The notes under the pieces: generated by a model
The model's input: only the letters and a program-made list of their open reading frames with translations
What the model was told of the DNA's origin: nothing
The model's database searches: none
Program-made: the position numbers and the translations under genes
In this document: one piece after another, positions 43,532 to 57,807 of the stretch
How positions within the stretch are numbered: the first letter of the stretch is position 1
Layout of the letters: each line of letters starts with the position of its first letter
Source: Emergomyces orientalis
Taxonomy: Eukaryota; Ascomycota; Eurotiomycetes; Onygenales; Ajellomycetaceae
Length of the DNA: 64,000 nt
Reading direction: 5' to 3'
Assembly: GCA_002110485.1 (NCBI GenBank)
Contig: MOWL01000068.1
Location: 682,001 to 746,000 of the forward strand

Positions 43532-46500
43532 TTAACCCTTCGCACTATATTTCTCATTAAAAGCATTTACAGCTGAATATAAGAAAAGTGTTAGTGGGTT
43601 TTCTGACAAGTAAAACCCGACTCAAAAAGCCAAGAGAACAATTTGCCAGAGCTCAAAACGTACCAATAGCAATCTGTTTATACAGCCAATTTCTTGCGCT
43701 CTCGTCCTGCACGGGTATGAAAGGACCATTTGCACCTCCCTTGAGTGTTATACCCATCCCTGTCCTCTCTTTGGATATAGTTTGGATATCTGTTAGCTTG
43801 ATGTCCCACTCTGCGGTCAGTCGCTTGGACCGAACAAGCATAATCCGATTATACGTTAGCATGATCAGCATGTCCTTGCCCGGGAACTCGAGGTGCGCAA
43901 GATAGTCGTCGTTGAAATATTTGCCATCGTCTGTGGTCTTAAGCCAGAACTGGCCTAATGCCTCGCGTTGTGAGTATGGTCGGACTATGCCATCCATGCC
44001 AATGAAGCGGGTAAGGCGAACGCGGTCCAATCCACCAGAATCAAAAACAGTAGTGGTGTTTCGAACCCCTTCAGCAAGGTCTGCAAAGTATTTTTCGTTA
44101 GTTCTAAATATATGGGGGAGGGTATGAATGTTGTTAAACTTACTGGAGGCGAGGTCGAAGGCACCTAGAGCAGGTTTGGTCGCAAGACCCAAAAATCCCT
44201 TTCCAACTCCTTTCACAAAGCCTTGGAATCCTTCCCTTTCAGCGCCTTCCAGAGGATGGCGTGCTAGGCCTCCAATGCCACTGGCCATACTTTGAGCAAA
44301 CGCATTTCCACCGGAGGTGACTCCATAGAGCGCATGCTTAGGCCGATTGCGTGCTCTCGCCATTCTTCGCTGATCTTGGAATTCCTTGTCGAGAGTCGCT
44401 GCCGCCAGACCCTTTGACAAACTTCCGGTGAACTTAGCCATGCTATCCGAAAACCCAAAAACGGACTTTTTCACGAAGCTTGTGGCGCCCTTTGCAATTC
44501 CAATCCCTAGTTCTTGTGGTCGATCTGACATGACAAGCCCCTGATACGGCTCATAAAAGATGTCAACGAAGCCTGAGCTCACCGTATTAAACAAGCCAAC
44601 AGGATTTCCTAGGAAATCAGCCGAACCAAGGACAACGTGGATTTGTCGGAGGAATTCTTGAGTGTAATGGTTGGTGACATTGGAGAGCAGCATGGGCATA
44701 GATACCCTCGCATTCTCTAACATCAGAGCGTTGAGCCGGACAGGAGCGTCGTTGACATTGCCTATAGACATTGTCATGACGTTGACAAAGAACATAAGTG
44801 GATTAGATGACTCCATCGTGTCCTCCACATTCACTCGCTGGGTACGCACGAATGAAAGATCTAATTGCATGGGTTGGAGATGCAAGACTTCAAAATAGAC
44901 GTCTTTGCCATGTTCCTCTTCCTGTGGCTCTGGGATATCTAAATCGGCATCACAAAGCCTTCCTTCCTTCTCTTCAGACCATGACGCGCCGGGAACTTTC
45001 ACGAAATCTAGCATGGCGAAAATAAAGTCCTCATCAAGTTCTAAAGTCATTTGTTGCAAAAGGAGTGTGGCGTATTTGATATATAAGACGCCGTATGAGT
45101 CATCTTTGACACGGGTAACTTTGGCATGGAAGATAGGATGTGCTTCCATCTCTTTCCCAGTTTTCTGGACCACGCTTGGATAGAGTAGCATGGGGAAGAT
45201 ACCTCCGTAAAGTTGGTTGTCGACCTGGATCCACTTTATTGTCGTATCAACGGTTTGGTAGAGCTTTGATTCGCTGAACTTGAATTCGATATCCCGGAAG
45301 GTGAAGTAAACCAATTCTTTTAGTTTCTGGTTGATCAAAGATATTCCAATACCACCCAATCGAAGTTGCGCTTTGAAGTTGACATCAGACTTGATGTCTT
45401 TCACTTCGAATCCAGAGGAGACACTGGTCTGAGAGGATAGAGCATGCTGCTGGCGGTACATGCTCTTGGAAGGCTTGTAATTTGAGAGAACAAGTGTTTG
45501 CGTAGGGCCTTCAGCGGAGATATTTAGATCGATGATCTTTGATGGACCATGTTCTTCGATTGGTGGTATCTTCATTGGAATCAAGTTTCCAATTTCGGCC
45601 AGTTTGATGTGCCTTTCTTTGCCACGACATAGGAGAACAAGAGATTTGTTTTTGGCGGCTGGATAGTCCCATGCATACGGCATGATGCTTTTAGGGGGGA
45701 GGCGATACCGGATTGGACGCCAGCCGGTTTCTCGATAATCCTCGTCCTCATCTAGATTAGGATTCTAGTTTTTAAAAAAAAAGGTCAGTATGCAATGTCT
45801 CCAAAAATATCGAGGAGGGTGATTTACAGCTTGGAAAAACATAAATTCGGTGTCGCTTTCATTGCGCATAGAAAACGGCCAATGCAGAGTTTCGCTAGTG
45901 ATATGGAGGAATATTGTGGCTGCTTCCATGAGAATTTCTATTCGTATAAGTCTTTGGCGCTGGTTCGCTTTGGCCAACTTCACATGGATAGCGCCTAGGT
46001 CCGATATGTTAAAAGGGGACGACCACTGGTTATTTACACCAGGGAAGCATAAGCAGAGTTGTTTTTGAGGAGCCTGTCGCAAGAAATGAAGCGGTACTAG
46101 ATCACCGGTTCGGAGGCTGATCACAGTTGAGGAGCCTGGTTCGCGAGCAATCAGATCTTCATTTAGTTTGTTGTTCAGAATGAAACGAGGCGCAACAGTG
46201 ACCACTTTCGTAAGTTTGTATTTCCCCTCGCCTTCCTCGACTGAAATGCCAGCATGGTACTCGGCCCTTCCGTTTGAATCAGGCAAAATGGCTTCAAACG
46301 TGCTCCCTATGGCCTCAAAGCTTTGAGGCTTACTCCAGGAAGAACCTTCTACCCGTAGAATAGACCTGTTTCTGCGATCAATCGTAGGATAGGAGTACAT
46401 GTATGGCAATGCCCTGCGAACTCCACTGCGTCCATCTGTCCTAATAGCTTGCCCGGCAGATTTTGTTGACTGGAACATGCTCTTGCTCTGGAGGTTAAGA

Positions 46501-49500
46501 TCCAAGCCTGTCTTATTTAATATAAGATAAGGACTGAATATCGAAACCTTGAAGGCTCCTCCACTATCTGGAACGGTGAAGTAGTGCAGCCCAAGCTTTA
46601 GTTCCGTGCCAAGGTCATCTTGGACTGTAAGGGTCGACTCCCTCCGGAAGTCTTCCTGAGCATTTCCGTTTATAATAGCAAATTCGCAGTGTCTGAAGGC
46701 GGTGTCCTGCATATCGACACTGAGGAGTAATAGATGCGAAAGTTCGACGACGTGCACGGGGCTAATGCCGCCTTTCCGAAGGAAGTTTGTCCAATCTTTC
46801 CGGGTATTCTTGTCGTAGATGCGATACTTGAAGTCGTACGGGAGAAGATTCTGGATTTCGATAGGGGCAGAAACACGGATTCGCATATATGGATAAACAT
46901 TAAGAATAGGATCCTTGGTATCAAAATTTGCACTCATTTGGAAATAGAATGGTGGTGCCTGCTGTCCATTTTCGCTATTGCACCTTAGCGTTCGGGTAGG
47001 TCTTTTCAACAAATCTTTCCAGAAGAGCCTTTCGTTCGACCAGTCGTACCCGAATCCCTGATCAGGCCGAACCACCAAAGAATGCATGTATGCGGCTCCT
47101 ACGGGTGCAGGACGCGCATCTCCAGGTAGGATCTTCTCAATTTTGAGGAGGTGGCCATCCTCAGGACTGAAAACACCCAGCTCAACTGGAATTTGCGTTT
47201 TGTTCTCCACGAGAAGTGGCGAACGGAATGTAATATATTTAACATTGTCCGCCCCGAGTCTAACCTCAACGAGGAGCTTGTGCAGTACCTTCTCTTTCTT
47301 CGGTTTCAAGTTATACAGCGTTTCGCCTTCACGGATAACGGGAATTCTGTTAATTGCATCGAATCCACTACCCTCGAGTTTTATCCCGACCATGCCAGCA
47401 TTGCCTTCCGGTGAGAGATTCTCCCGCATTACAGTCGCGTCTTCAAATCTCCAAGGGCATTCTTCGCCGTCACTAAGCATCCCGGCAGGCCCTTCTCCAG
47501 TCTTTTCAATATCCGCCCAAACTCTTAGGTCAAACCCGGTGTAATTGCGTAATTTGTACGGTGCATCCGCTCCCCGGGGCTTCGATAGGACATCTTCCTC
47601 ATTCGAGAAGAACTGGAAAGATTTTGAAGCCAGGGCGATAGTCGCGGATGTAATCGTGAGTTCCATGTTCTTATGTGAAAAAGCTTCAATAGATAGAATA
47701 TCTGGATTTATTTCCTTCGACATGTGGAATCCAAATTTCCATGGCTCAACCAGCGGCTCCCAGGCTGACTTCGAAAAGTTGTAGACATTGAGAAAAGTGT
47801 CGACTGAGGTATCTGCACTCATGTTGGTAGACCAGTCTCGAACATCGACGTTGAATTGTTTAACACTCCAGTCAAGAAGTGGTAGCTCATGCAAGTCCCC
47901 GATAAGAATGACTCTAACACCATCAACCTGGGCGTTCATTTCCTCCCTTTTCATGATAGTTGACTGCTGAATTTTTCCCGTTCCTGTATCTACAACGGGT
48001 AATTGCCGTGCGCTGATAGCATGAGACGAAGGGGGCCTGCCTCCGACTGACTGTCTTCGAGTGGATTTCATAGACTTCTGATCCTTGATACTCTTTGACT
48101 CAGAATCCTCCAAAGGTTGAACCCTCGTTTTAGTCATTTCCGATGCCTTGTTCATAATTTGAATGGCAAGAAGAATATCTCGGAGTGATAATCGAAGAAC
48201 AAGAGGGTCAACATGTATGTCGATTCTTGTCATCGAGGAACATCTTCCTTTGGATTGGGTATCCATCGACAGAGCAATTGCGAAGTCATCTAATAGACGA
48301 AGCCGACTAGTCTCAAACTTGTCCATGCGGCAGAGGAACATGCCGACTTTGGTCATTTCCAGTGTGGAAGCATTCTGTTGAGAGTACATTAGCTGTTTCG
48401 AGCCCAGAACTATCGCTTCAGTGTTAGTTATTGTTGGGTTAGCCACTAGAATCATTTGCGCATCAACTATATTGACCCTGAAAGAAAATGTCATCACATT
48501 TTTGGAGCCATTGGCGGATGCTGAGGGAGCAGATTTCACAGGGGAACCGGGCGAAGGAGGTACGGACTCCGTCTCCTCCGACTCCCCGTCCTCATCATCG
48601 GCCGCAAGTTTTTCGTCGTTCGCAAAAGCTGCGGCAGCAAAGGATTGCAGTGCGAAAAGATAATCTAGCGCAAATATGACTCTCGGGCTATCAATAGTAA
48701 GCATAGCGATAAGGTGTTTTTCATCACCCCCGGAAATTGACACGCTGGCCATAAACTGCTGCTGGACATCAGTATTGATCAAGGACATAATTTTGCGGAA
48801 GCGATTCGTTTCTTTGGTTCGACTGTCTCGGATGTTGAATGAGTGGACCAGGAGCTCGGATTCAAGTGCGCCATCACTCAACATTCGAAGCTTGATATTT
48901 GTATTATTCAGGAAAAATTTCGACAAGCTTGCTTCATCCAAGGGGCCAACTGGCTGGCCATCTTTGGCTAGAATTAGCTCCAGACCGATTGTTTCAACCC
49001 GGAATGCCATGTCTAGCCGTGTCCATGGTTCTGGCTCGACTTCACCGTTGGTGTTTTGATGTGACTGTGTCGGGGTTAAATCCTCACTCGGCCTAGGGGT
49101 GCCTGACAATGCGGGTTCCGTGGTGGAAGACGGCAGTGCTTCGATTGCTTTTGCTTCCTGGAGATCCTGGTCTGGCAGAAGAGCTGCTGGGATCGTCTTA
49201 GACAACTCCAGTAAAAATTTAAGCTGTGGTTGAGATATTCTGAGATTGATCGGAGACATAGACCCATCAACTTCAATATCCGGACGAGGCACGCCGGCTA
49301 GGTGGTCAAGATAAAGTATGGTAAAATCGAGGTCCACTTTTTCAATCATTTGCAATTCTTCGCAATAATCGTTCTTATACCAAAAGTTTGAAGTTAATCG
49401 AATATGGCGAACTCCGGCTGAAATTACGTTGACGCTTGGGCTTTGTCTTTCATCGCTAAGTGGGCTGAATTTGTTATTGGCGTAAATCTCCCCCAAATGT

Positions 49501-52500
49501 GCAGTCACGAAATCTCGAGGTCTGTCTTCCTCAGTAATCCGAGGAAAGACTAGGATAGGTGTCTTAACCACGACATCGAAGCGCATGAGCGAAGCGTTCT
49601 CTTGGATTTGATTCGCTTGGTTCGCCGCAGCCTGGCGTGCAGCATTGAAAATAGCCTGCATTTTTCCAAATTTGACCAAAAAGTTGATGATTTTTTGATA
49701 AGGACCCTCGATGAAATTAATTTTAATTGAGCCAGATCGCAAGAACACTTCAGAGTTATATCCGGGATAATCTTCGGACTCGGGATCGAAGGTCTGGTAC
49801 TTGAAATCTGCAAAATCGTCTCCTTCGATACTCATCAACCTGCGAACTGCAGAGTGCGAACCGTTCATATCATCGAAGAGAGTCAAGCTACCCATCCGAG
49901 CTTCAATTCTCATTGAAGGGCCGGCTAAAAATATGCCAACATCAGCAGTATTTAAGCTTAGAGTAGCAAGTCTAACCCCATCATCATTGAGGATGAGAGC
50001 AATTCTCTCCAGTTTCGATTTAATGCGAATTTTCCCAGTCTCAGGTTGCTTTTGAACTTCCTCGGGATGTTCCACTAATGGTGTGTCCGCTGGGGCGTGT
50101 TCTTGATTATTATTATTATTATCCGGGTTCGTGAAGGTAATAAGGATAAAATCCAGTAGGGTAAGAAGCGTTTTCCTCGTGACGACGAGGTTTATAGTAG
50201 ATATTGACAAGTCCAAATTCATTTCTGTTGAATCATAGGCGGAGACAAACTCCGGAGAATTAGGATTCACACGGACAAACCTAAGGTTGAACAAATCCCG
50301 TTCTTCATTTGCGTCAAAACCTTTGGAGGAGATTATTTGTTTGAATTCCGGAGTCGGCGAATCCTCGATATAATCGTCCACGCTAAGAGAGTTCAGGAGA
50401 ATTTCTGCGACCATATCGTATTGGCGAAGATAATAGTCCAACTGGAAATGTTTCGCCACTAGCTCCGCCAGCAACTTATCAGCGTTCTCGTCATGAGGAT
50501 CGGAACGGTAAAGCGATCCGCGAAGTGTATCAACGGTAAATTTGAATTCAAATGTTCGTTGGTGGATATTGGTAGGTTGTTGAGACCCCTTTTCACCAGT
50601 GTGACCACGCAACTCATCGGCATCTGAGTCAGCTTCATCGACAGTGAACTCCGGTAGGCTGGGCAGTTGAAATGAGGAAGATCTAGGTCTCCTGCCCGAG
50701 GCATCTGTCCCTGACCGTTCTCTTGAGGCCCCCTGTGGTTTAGAGCTATCTTGGGGTTCATCGTCTATATGGGGAATCGCAATGTCTATCAACCTCACAA
50801 GATTTTTATACTTCCTGTCGGACATCGAGGCATGCAATTCTTGCAGATGGCCTGAGACCCGGGTTCGCGTAAGTTCCGTAGATTTCGGGACAATGCACAG
50901 CTCAAGCATGAAATCCATACTTATGCGGTCGATGATGTGGAAATTTTTCGAGGTGATGCCCGATGTTAGCTGTGCTTTGGTGGCCTCGATTCCAGGACCA
51001 ATAAGAACTTGAGTGGAATCCAGCTTCAGGAGAAACTTGTCGTACATCAAACTTTGGAGTTGTTTGTAGTCTTGTTCGCTGAACTCTTTCTTTTGCTTTC
51101 CCTGCGAATCCTTAATAACGTCCTTGGATACCAATTCACTGGTAACACTGACATGACCAGCATCAACGATCAAACAGATGGTGCTCTCCTTGACAATACT
51201 TTCTGGAACAATGATTAGAGGTGCTTGAATATCAAGTTGCGCATTGATTGTCTTGTGCTCTTCCAATGCAAATTCCAAACCGGCTCGGGTCTGTTGTCGA
51301 ATCTCCTCAACTGTGGCACCAGCAGTTTCAAGCAAGGCGCCAATGGACTCCATATGTCTTTCAGGGGGCCGGAAAAACCTTACTACTTCAACGAGGACTG
51401 CGGGGTTGTAAATAATCTCAATACTCTTCAGCTTCATTTTGATTGCGGAATCTGCACTGCCATCAAGAGGGTTCTTTTCTAGCTGAAGATGGAACAGACT
51501 ATCGTCTAAACCCAGGGTTTCCTCCTCCCGAGATTCAAGGTCTTGATTTTCTATCTTTTCATTTGTTTCGTCGTCAAGTTCGATCACCCTGTCTTTAACC
51601 CGGATTATTTGAGGGAAAAGGGTACCTTCTGTCGTTCCATCATATAATCGAAGGCCTCCTAAGTCAATATCTATGACGAAGGAATCGGGTCGTTGTTTCG
51701 CTTTTGCTCGGAAATTGTCGAAGACTAGCTTCAGAACCTCGTTTGCTTTCCCTTGAGGATCTCGTTTCAAAGTAAAGCTACCTGTTCTAAGGCTAGAATC
51801 TACCTGGAACTTGACGGAGTCCCTTGGAAGCTCGACGCTCTCAGCGATGGCCTTTTTCTCATCCCAATCGATTGCATCATACAGCTCCTGTTTCTGCTCT
51901 TCGGTCATTGTCGTAGTTTCCTCCTCCTTTTTGGTGCCCCACATCCATTCAGACCAGGTTTGGGATCTGGTAGGCTTCTTAACTCCAACGTCTTCCTTCC
52001 TTAGTTGGTTCCTTGCCAATGATCTCCAAAATCTAAGATCTTCGTAGGAAAATTTCTCTTCCAGACGGGTCAGCTCCGCGGCCTCTGTTGGCGATAAAAG
52101 TTCATCCCTCTTTTTCTTCTTAAATAGGTTTATGTAGGCGATCCGATCATCCCTTCGTTCTTTGATATAATCCCACGTCCAACGCCGATTCCGTTCGTGA
52201 ATTTTGCTAAGAACAGAGTTTGCAGCAAACTGTAGCCAAGCTCTAGGGTCTTCCTTGGGCCTAACTTTCGGTTGGAGTTGTTTGTATTCTTGGTGACGAA
52301 TAAAGTAATGGAATAGATCTACAAGCATCAACGCATCACGGTACTGATCTTCATCGAGGACGAAGCCGAGTTCATCAAAAAGTAGTCTCGCCTTGATCCT
52401 TGGTCGATCTGACCGTCCAGTTTTATCAATCTCGAGCCCCGCTCTGCCACTTACGGGTTTCAGCATGAACTGGTTATTTTCTTCATCGATGGCGGCCCTG

Positions 52501-53237
52501 AGTCTACTGATCAACTCCGCACGACTTAGGCCCATACCTTCGGCGTGGCTCTCTGTGGCCGACCCAAAGAGCTCCACATCGGTGTTCCAATAGACAGCGA
52601 GGGCTTCAAGAACAGCCAATTTATGGCTTGTGCCTGATGTGGATTGGACAAATGTTGGTTTCCATTCAGCATCCGTGCTGACAGCGCTCAGTTCCTTGAC
52701 CGTGATACCCAAGGCGAAAGGATGTCCCGGGGCGGCAATAGAATCCTCATAGCGGAAATGCACGTTCTTGATCACTACTTGTAGATTGTCGATAATGGCG
52801 GTAGTCAAACTTTGAGTAAAACTCTGGTTTTTCAATCGCTCTTCTTGGGACATCCCGTCCGGATTTTGTTGTTCCTTCAGTATTTCTGCACTTTCGAGTT
52901 TTTCCATCTTGATAGCATGTTGCCGTCGTTTTTCCTCTTCTGGGTCGTAGGTAGCATCCTCCTTGGGTGCTGCAAGTAGAAAGACATCTTGTATGTGGAC
53001 CTTCACCGGCTGGCCCCTCAAATTTGACCAAGGTATTGATAACGTAAGTTCTCCAAGATGACCTTCGACGACATTTAATGGCAGATGAAGTTGGTCGAGG
53101 GCTTCCCGCCGCAGTTCAAGGTTTCTTAGCTTCACGTCGCCAGACCAGATCCCAACATTGAGTTGTCCTGCATCGAAATTTTTGACATACATGCCCAGGA
53201 ACCTGTTTAACAGGTTCGCAACGATGCCTTCTAACAT
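43532..53237 (-). CDS. VPS13: Vps13 bridge-type lipid transfer protein
   Basis: Four exons on the minus strand, 53237-45828, 45764-44144, 44080-43664 and 43572-43532, give 3162 residues, the expected size. Vps13 is a rod-like protein that channels phospholipids between organelles at contact sites and works in vacuolar sorting and mitochondria. The N-terminal chorein domain (residues 1-115) opens with MLEGIVANLLNRFLGMYVKN. Repeated beta-groove segments fill the middle. A VAB/SHR-binding region is at about residues 1850-2470 (for example LLPYDFKYRIYD at about 2135). The C-terminal portion ends in a PH-like domain (about residues 3030-3160). The last exon encodes only 12 residues plus the stop. 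Intron 3 (44081-44143) is 63 nt, a multiple of three with no in-frame stop, so it looks coding unless the family sequence (DLASN-LAEGVRN) is considered. Phases agree at all joins. Confidence 0.95.
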
Positions 53238-54649
53238 GATGGCGGTCGGTGGTTGTTACCCTGACCCGAGGGAGGGGATTCAATCAGGTATGCGACGATA
53301 GAACGGTAGGAGGCCTGAAGGAACAGTTCTCGAATCGAAAAGCATGGGAATTAAAATGTATTTTAGTAAACGGTAGTGGTGCTACTAGATTCGCAAAGAT
53401 GTCAGTCTTGCGAATGTGATATGCTGGTGATATCCCTTAGAAAAAACTGGGGTTCGTGGAACGGAAATGACATTTTCCGACACGGCGGGCAAGAGGTTAC
53501 TTGCAGAAAAACCAGCTCATTTATGAACAGCCAACAAAGGGCATTGCTAATACACAAAAAGAGGGAGGTGGGAGGGCTTACCACATGGGTTTGGATCCTT
53601 GGGGTTGGGAAGCGCTGAAGTTGGTCCTGGGTTTATTCCTAGAAATGCATATGGAGTAGCGACGCAGCAATCGTACTATATCTGGAACCTTCAATCTCCA
53701 GCATACACATTCACAGTACAAACTGGACAGAATATCGCGATAATTTAAAAGATTGTCCAAAGTTGCTCCATGACATGAAGCTTGGAAGCAATTTTTGAGC
53801 AGGACGTGGCGTGGTGGCAGCCAGCAGGTAAATAAGGAGAGTTTACGTCACCAATAAACTACCCGAATGGGACAGGAGCCAGATGGAACAATATTCCAAC
53901 AATTCTTATCCTAAATTATACTAAAATTATACTAAAACGCCTGCAAAACATCCTGTTTTCGCTGACGTCTGGACTATAAATGCTACGGGTATATGATATA
54001 TTCTCCCGAGGACATAACTGGTACGTGTATACGATTAGTACATCTCACCTTCATAGTTGGAAGATTTCTTTGCCTTGTAAACTCCCCTCGCTCTGATTCG
54101 AAGCTCTGGCCTTGGCGTATGGGTGTATCTGGGATCAGCACGCTGGGCGGGTGATATTCTTCTACAACTACTCTCTTTAATCGAATTTAACAACATATCT
54201 TGAGATAGCTAGAATAAATCACAGTATTTCATATTCTAGTTGCATATCAAGAGAAACGAAGAGATTATTAATCCAGCTCAACCTTGCAACTCCCCGCGGT
54301 ACATAGGGTGATATCACGTGATTATACAAGCCATCCATGGGATGGCATGGGATGGATCCGCCGTACTAACCGAGGGGATTACCTAATACACCAAATCCCG
54401 CCTGAACCCATCTCCAGCCAACAACAAATACCACGACAAACGACAACAGTCGAGACAAAGGCTTACCCACTCTCCTCTCAAGGCCAACCCCGGTGCCCAA
54501 TCTCTCTCCACTCCGCTCGCAGGAGCCTCTACGTTGATTTTAAGTGCAATTGGAAGCCGCTTGCGCTCAGCCTGCTCCCTCAAGAGGTGATCCTGCTTTC
54601 TCCGAACTCCTCCGGCCCCATCTCCTAACTCGCATCCCTCTCGCCCGCC
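53238..54649. other. Divergent intergenic region of VPS13 and the DUF3429 gene
   Basis: About 1.4 kb. It includes AT-rich segments (about 53910-54010 and 54170-54260) and a TCACGTG E-box-like site near 54313. Short open frames at 53376-53618 and 54284-54628 have no recognised features and are not called. Confidence 0.5.
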
Positions 54650-55783
54650 ATGTTCTGCCGCACAGCAGCTGCTCGCTCTATCCTACGGGCAGCATCTAGC
54701 TCAAATGCATCTGTAACACGTTCAGCTTTGTCCGGCACCATTTTCAAGGCCCAATTGACTTCGTCCGTCCGCCAACTCTCTGTCACTCGTTCAAGATCGC
54801 TTGCCCTTGCAGCCAGCAAGCCTGCTACCACCGCTCTTATCCGATATGCTTCGACAGCTGCTGTCAAGACCAGCGAGGCTGTACCACAGCCAAAAGCTGA
54901 GGAAGAAGAGGATATCGATATGATGGCTGGCGTCAAGGGCGATATGGTGGGTGTTGGCTCTCCCCCCTGTCCACGGATAATTGGGTTGGCAAAATATATG
55001 AAGAAGAAAAGTTGGTTTCGCATTGCATGAGGTACTAACATCGGCCAACTTTCCCGCAACTTTCTGTAGAAAATAATTCGCGAGACCTTCAGCCTCAAGG
55101 AAGTTCCCAAAGAAGCTTTGTATCTCGGATTGGCTGGTGTCCTTCCCTACCTCGCGACTTCACTCCAAACCGTTTACTTGTCCTGGGAAATGAACAATGC
55201 CATTACCACCGGTACTGGTCACTACATATCCGGCCAAACTGCGGAGATGATGATGAGCATTCTTGAGCCGGTTCAGGTTGGATATGGCGCAGTTGTAAGC
55301 CCATCTTAGATATCTTATTTTCCGTGCTGGGATTCCGTGCACGGTTTCGCTGTGTCCTAACATATTTGATAGATCCTTTCCTTCCTCGGTGCCGTCCACT
55401 GGGGTCTGGAATGGGCGGGCTACGGAGGACATATTGGCTACCGACGATACGCAGTTGGTGTCGTCGCACCTGCTGTTGCCTGGCCTACCCTCTTCATGCC
55501 CATTGAATACGCCCTGATCTCTCAGTTCTGTGCTTTCACCTTCCTGTACTATAACGACGCCCGTGCCGCGGTTAAGGGCTGGACACCATCCTGGTACCAC
55601 ATGTACCGCTTCGTCCTGACCTTCGTTGTCGGCGCCAGCATCGTTATCAGTCTAATCGGCCGTGAGAACCTTGCCACGCACTACGAGTCCCGAAATGAAT
55701 TGACCAAGAAGTGGAAGGAATTGGAGCGCCGGGCAAAGGAGTCGACGGCCATCAAGGCAGCCGAGCCCACTGAAGAGCAATAA
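54650..55783 (+). CDS. Mitochondrial inner-membrane DUF3429 (TMEM69-like) protein
   Basis: Three exons, 54650-54946, 55070-55294 and 55373-55783, all joined in phase 0, give 310 residues. The N-terminal ~75 residues are Arg/Ser/Ala-rich and nearly free of acidic residues, a mitochondrial presequence, followed by an acidic spacer (AEEEEDIDMM). The rest is a multi-pass membrane domain of about five helices: LYLGLAGVLPYLATSLQ, GYGAVILSFLGAVHWGLEW, AVGVVAPAVAWPTLF, ALISQFCAFTFLYY and FVLTFVVGASIVISLIG. The LSFLGAVHWG and AWP signatures are typical of DUF3429. Its biochemical role is not known. The C-terminus is a charged helix (LTKKWKELERRAKES). It is divergent to VPS13. Confidence 0.87.
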
Positions 55784-56982
55784 ATATGCTGACGGCTGAA
55801 GATTCTGTGTCATTGGTTCAAGTATGTATCTATTTGACCTCCCCTCCGATGGCACCCCAAAGCTACTCCCATCCTTTCCTTTAATCATTTTGTAAATTAA
55901 AGAAAAAACCAGAAGAGAAGAGAGAGAGAAATATTCAATCACGAGCAAGACGCTGCGAGTTTTCATTTGTATATAAAGTAACTAATAATGGTTACCTCAA
56001 TCCCATTACTTTTCGTTGGAAATACAAAGGCTACCGATTGACTTTGATGACGCTATGCGTGCCAACTTTTTCTTGTCAGCTTGCGCAGGTAATTTGCCCC
56101 AGTTTTTTTGGTCGCTCTGACTGCCCCAGAATATGAACACGGTAGTTGGATCAACAGCGCGTCTATCCTGAATGGAGAGATTTTACTCGAAAAAAATATA
56201 AGTATCCCCGTTCTTGTTTGCGCTCGTATCATTTTCTTGATGTCGGTTTATAACCTACTGTCGAAGGCTGAGGCAAAAGGGGGGAGGGGGGGGGGGGTAC
56301 GTCACGTGATGCCGGATACCTCATCCCCCGTAAATATAGCAGCAAAATTTGTACAGTACAATACATGCCTAGAGCCCCGAGTGCAGGAGGGGAAGAAACC
56401 GTTTCCCACGCGCCTGTTTTGTTTTATTCATTCACCGATCAAACACTATCAAAAGGCTGCCCATTGCCAATCCGGCTGGTTGGAAGTTATGTTACTCATC
56501 GCAAAACAATCATCCCGAGATTGCTCAATTCCCTCCCTGGCATATCAATCGCCTGGCGACGTCAGAACTAAAAATATAAAAATAAAATAAAAACGGAGAA
56601 GAGGCCAGCGCACTTGCACTTCGCATATCATTACTCGTTAGGGGTTTGATCGACCTCGCACGTCCATTGCTCTTATTGCTTGATGCCGTAGCGTTTGGCC
56701 CGCTCACATACCTTGAAAGTCCAGCGTATGATGGCTGCGCCACTACAGAAACGCGATACGATGGGGATTCGTAAATGCCTTTTTTTGTTCATAAAAGCGA
56801 GAGCTTCAGAACCCTCAAAGCGCAAGAGTCCAAGGATTCGAGATAATCTTAGCATCCTTGATCTTTGCAATTGAAAGAAAAAAAAAGAAAAGATAAGAAA
56901 ACAAAAAAAGAGAAGTACAACAAAGTGGCCTGTTTTTGTTCCTTCTACACAACTTGCACCTCCTCCTAAAGACCTAAAGATT
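55784..56982. other. Intergenic between the DUF3429 and MARVEL-like genes
   Basis: No supportable gene in either strand. A long poly-G run is at 56279-56297, followed by GTCACGTGATG. An A-rich tract (about 56870-56915) lies about 70 bases before the next ATG. Open frame 56108-56590 overlaps the G-run and lacks any recognised feature. Confidence 0.5.
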
Positions 56983-57775
56983 ATGTCGTGGTCGAACTAC
57001 GACAGGACTTATAAGCACCTACAATTCAACTACATTCTGAGGTTTATCACTATCCCTACGGGTCTTTGCGGTTTTTGTTTTGTGTCTTATGCCCTGAAAC
57101 AACAGGAGTGAGATGGTACCTCCCTATTATTCCATTTGCCATCCGATATACTTGTCCGCTAAAATCAAGTGGTAAATCATCAGATATGTATATACAGATA
57201 GTGTTGGGGCGATCGCGGATATTTTCTTCATGGCTCCGGTGAGTGCTTCCTCGAGAATGAAAGTAATGCACCTATAAGAAGTACACTGCACGAAATTAAA
57301 CATCATCATTTATTTTTATTTTTTCCTTTTTACCTTTTTTCCTTTTTTCTTTTTTTCCTTTTTTCTTTTTTTCCTTTCCTTCCCTGTTTGGCCTATTCGA
57401 AGTTATCTGTTGGATCATGGGCTAACAATTATCAAAAAACCCAAACAAACACAGCTCGCACTTAGCTTTGTCTGGTCACTTGCCTATGTGATAGCGGTGC
57501 TAGTGAAGAGAAATAGGGCGCCGATGCACCCGGGCATCCCAGTTGGATTTGATCTTGTCACTACCCTAGCACTGGCTAGCTTGGGAGGATTTGCAAGCGC
57601 TGTCATGATAACTTGGGGTCCTTGTGATGTGGCAAAGAGCGACGAATGTGCCATAAAGAAAAGGATAACGGCTACCGAGAGAACGGCGCAGGTTTTGACG
57701 TTTGTCGATGTGTAAGTTTCACCATAAAACAATTTCCCCTGCATTTCTCTCTTCTGACTTTAACCTTTACTCCGG

Positions 57776-57807
<32 letters not shown>

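Noticed and set aside
54625..55110. 161-codon minus-strand frame
   Set aside because: Antisense to the DUF3429 gene's first exon and intron; no independent signal.
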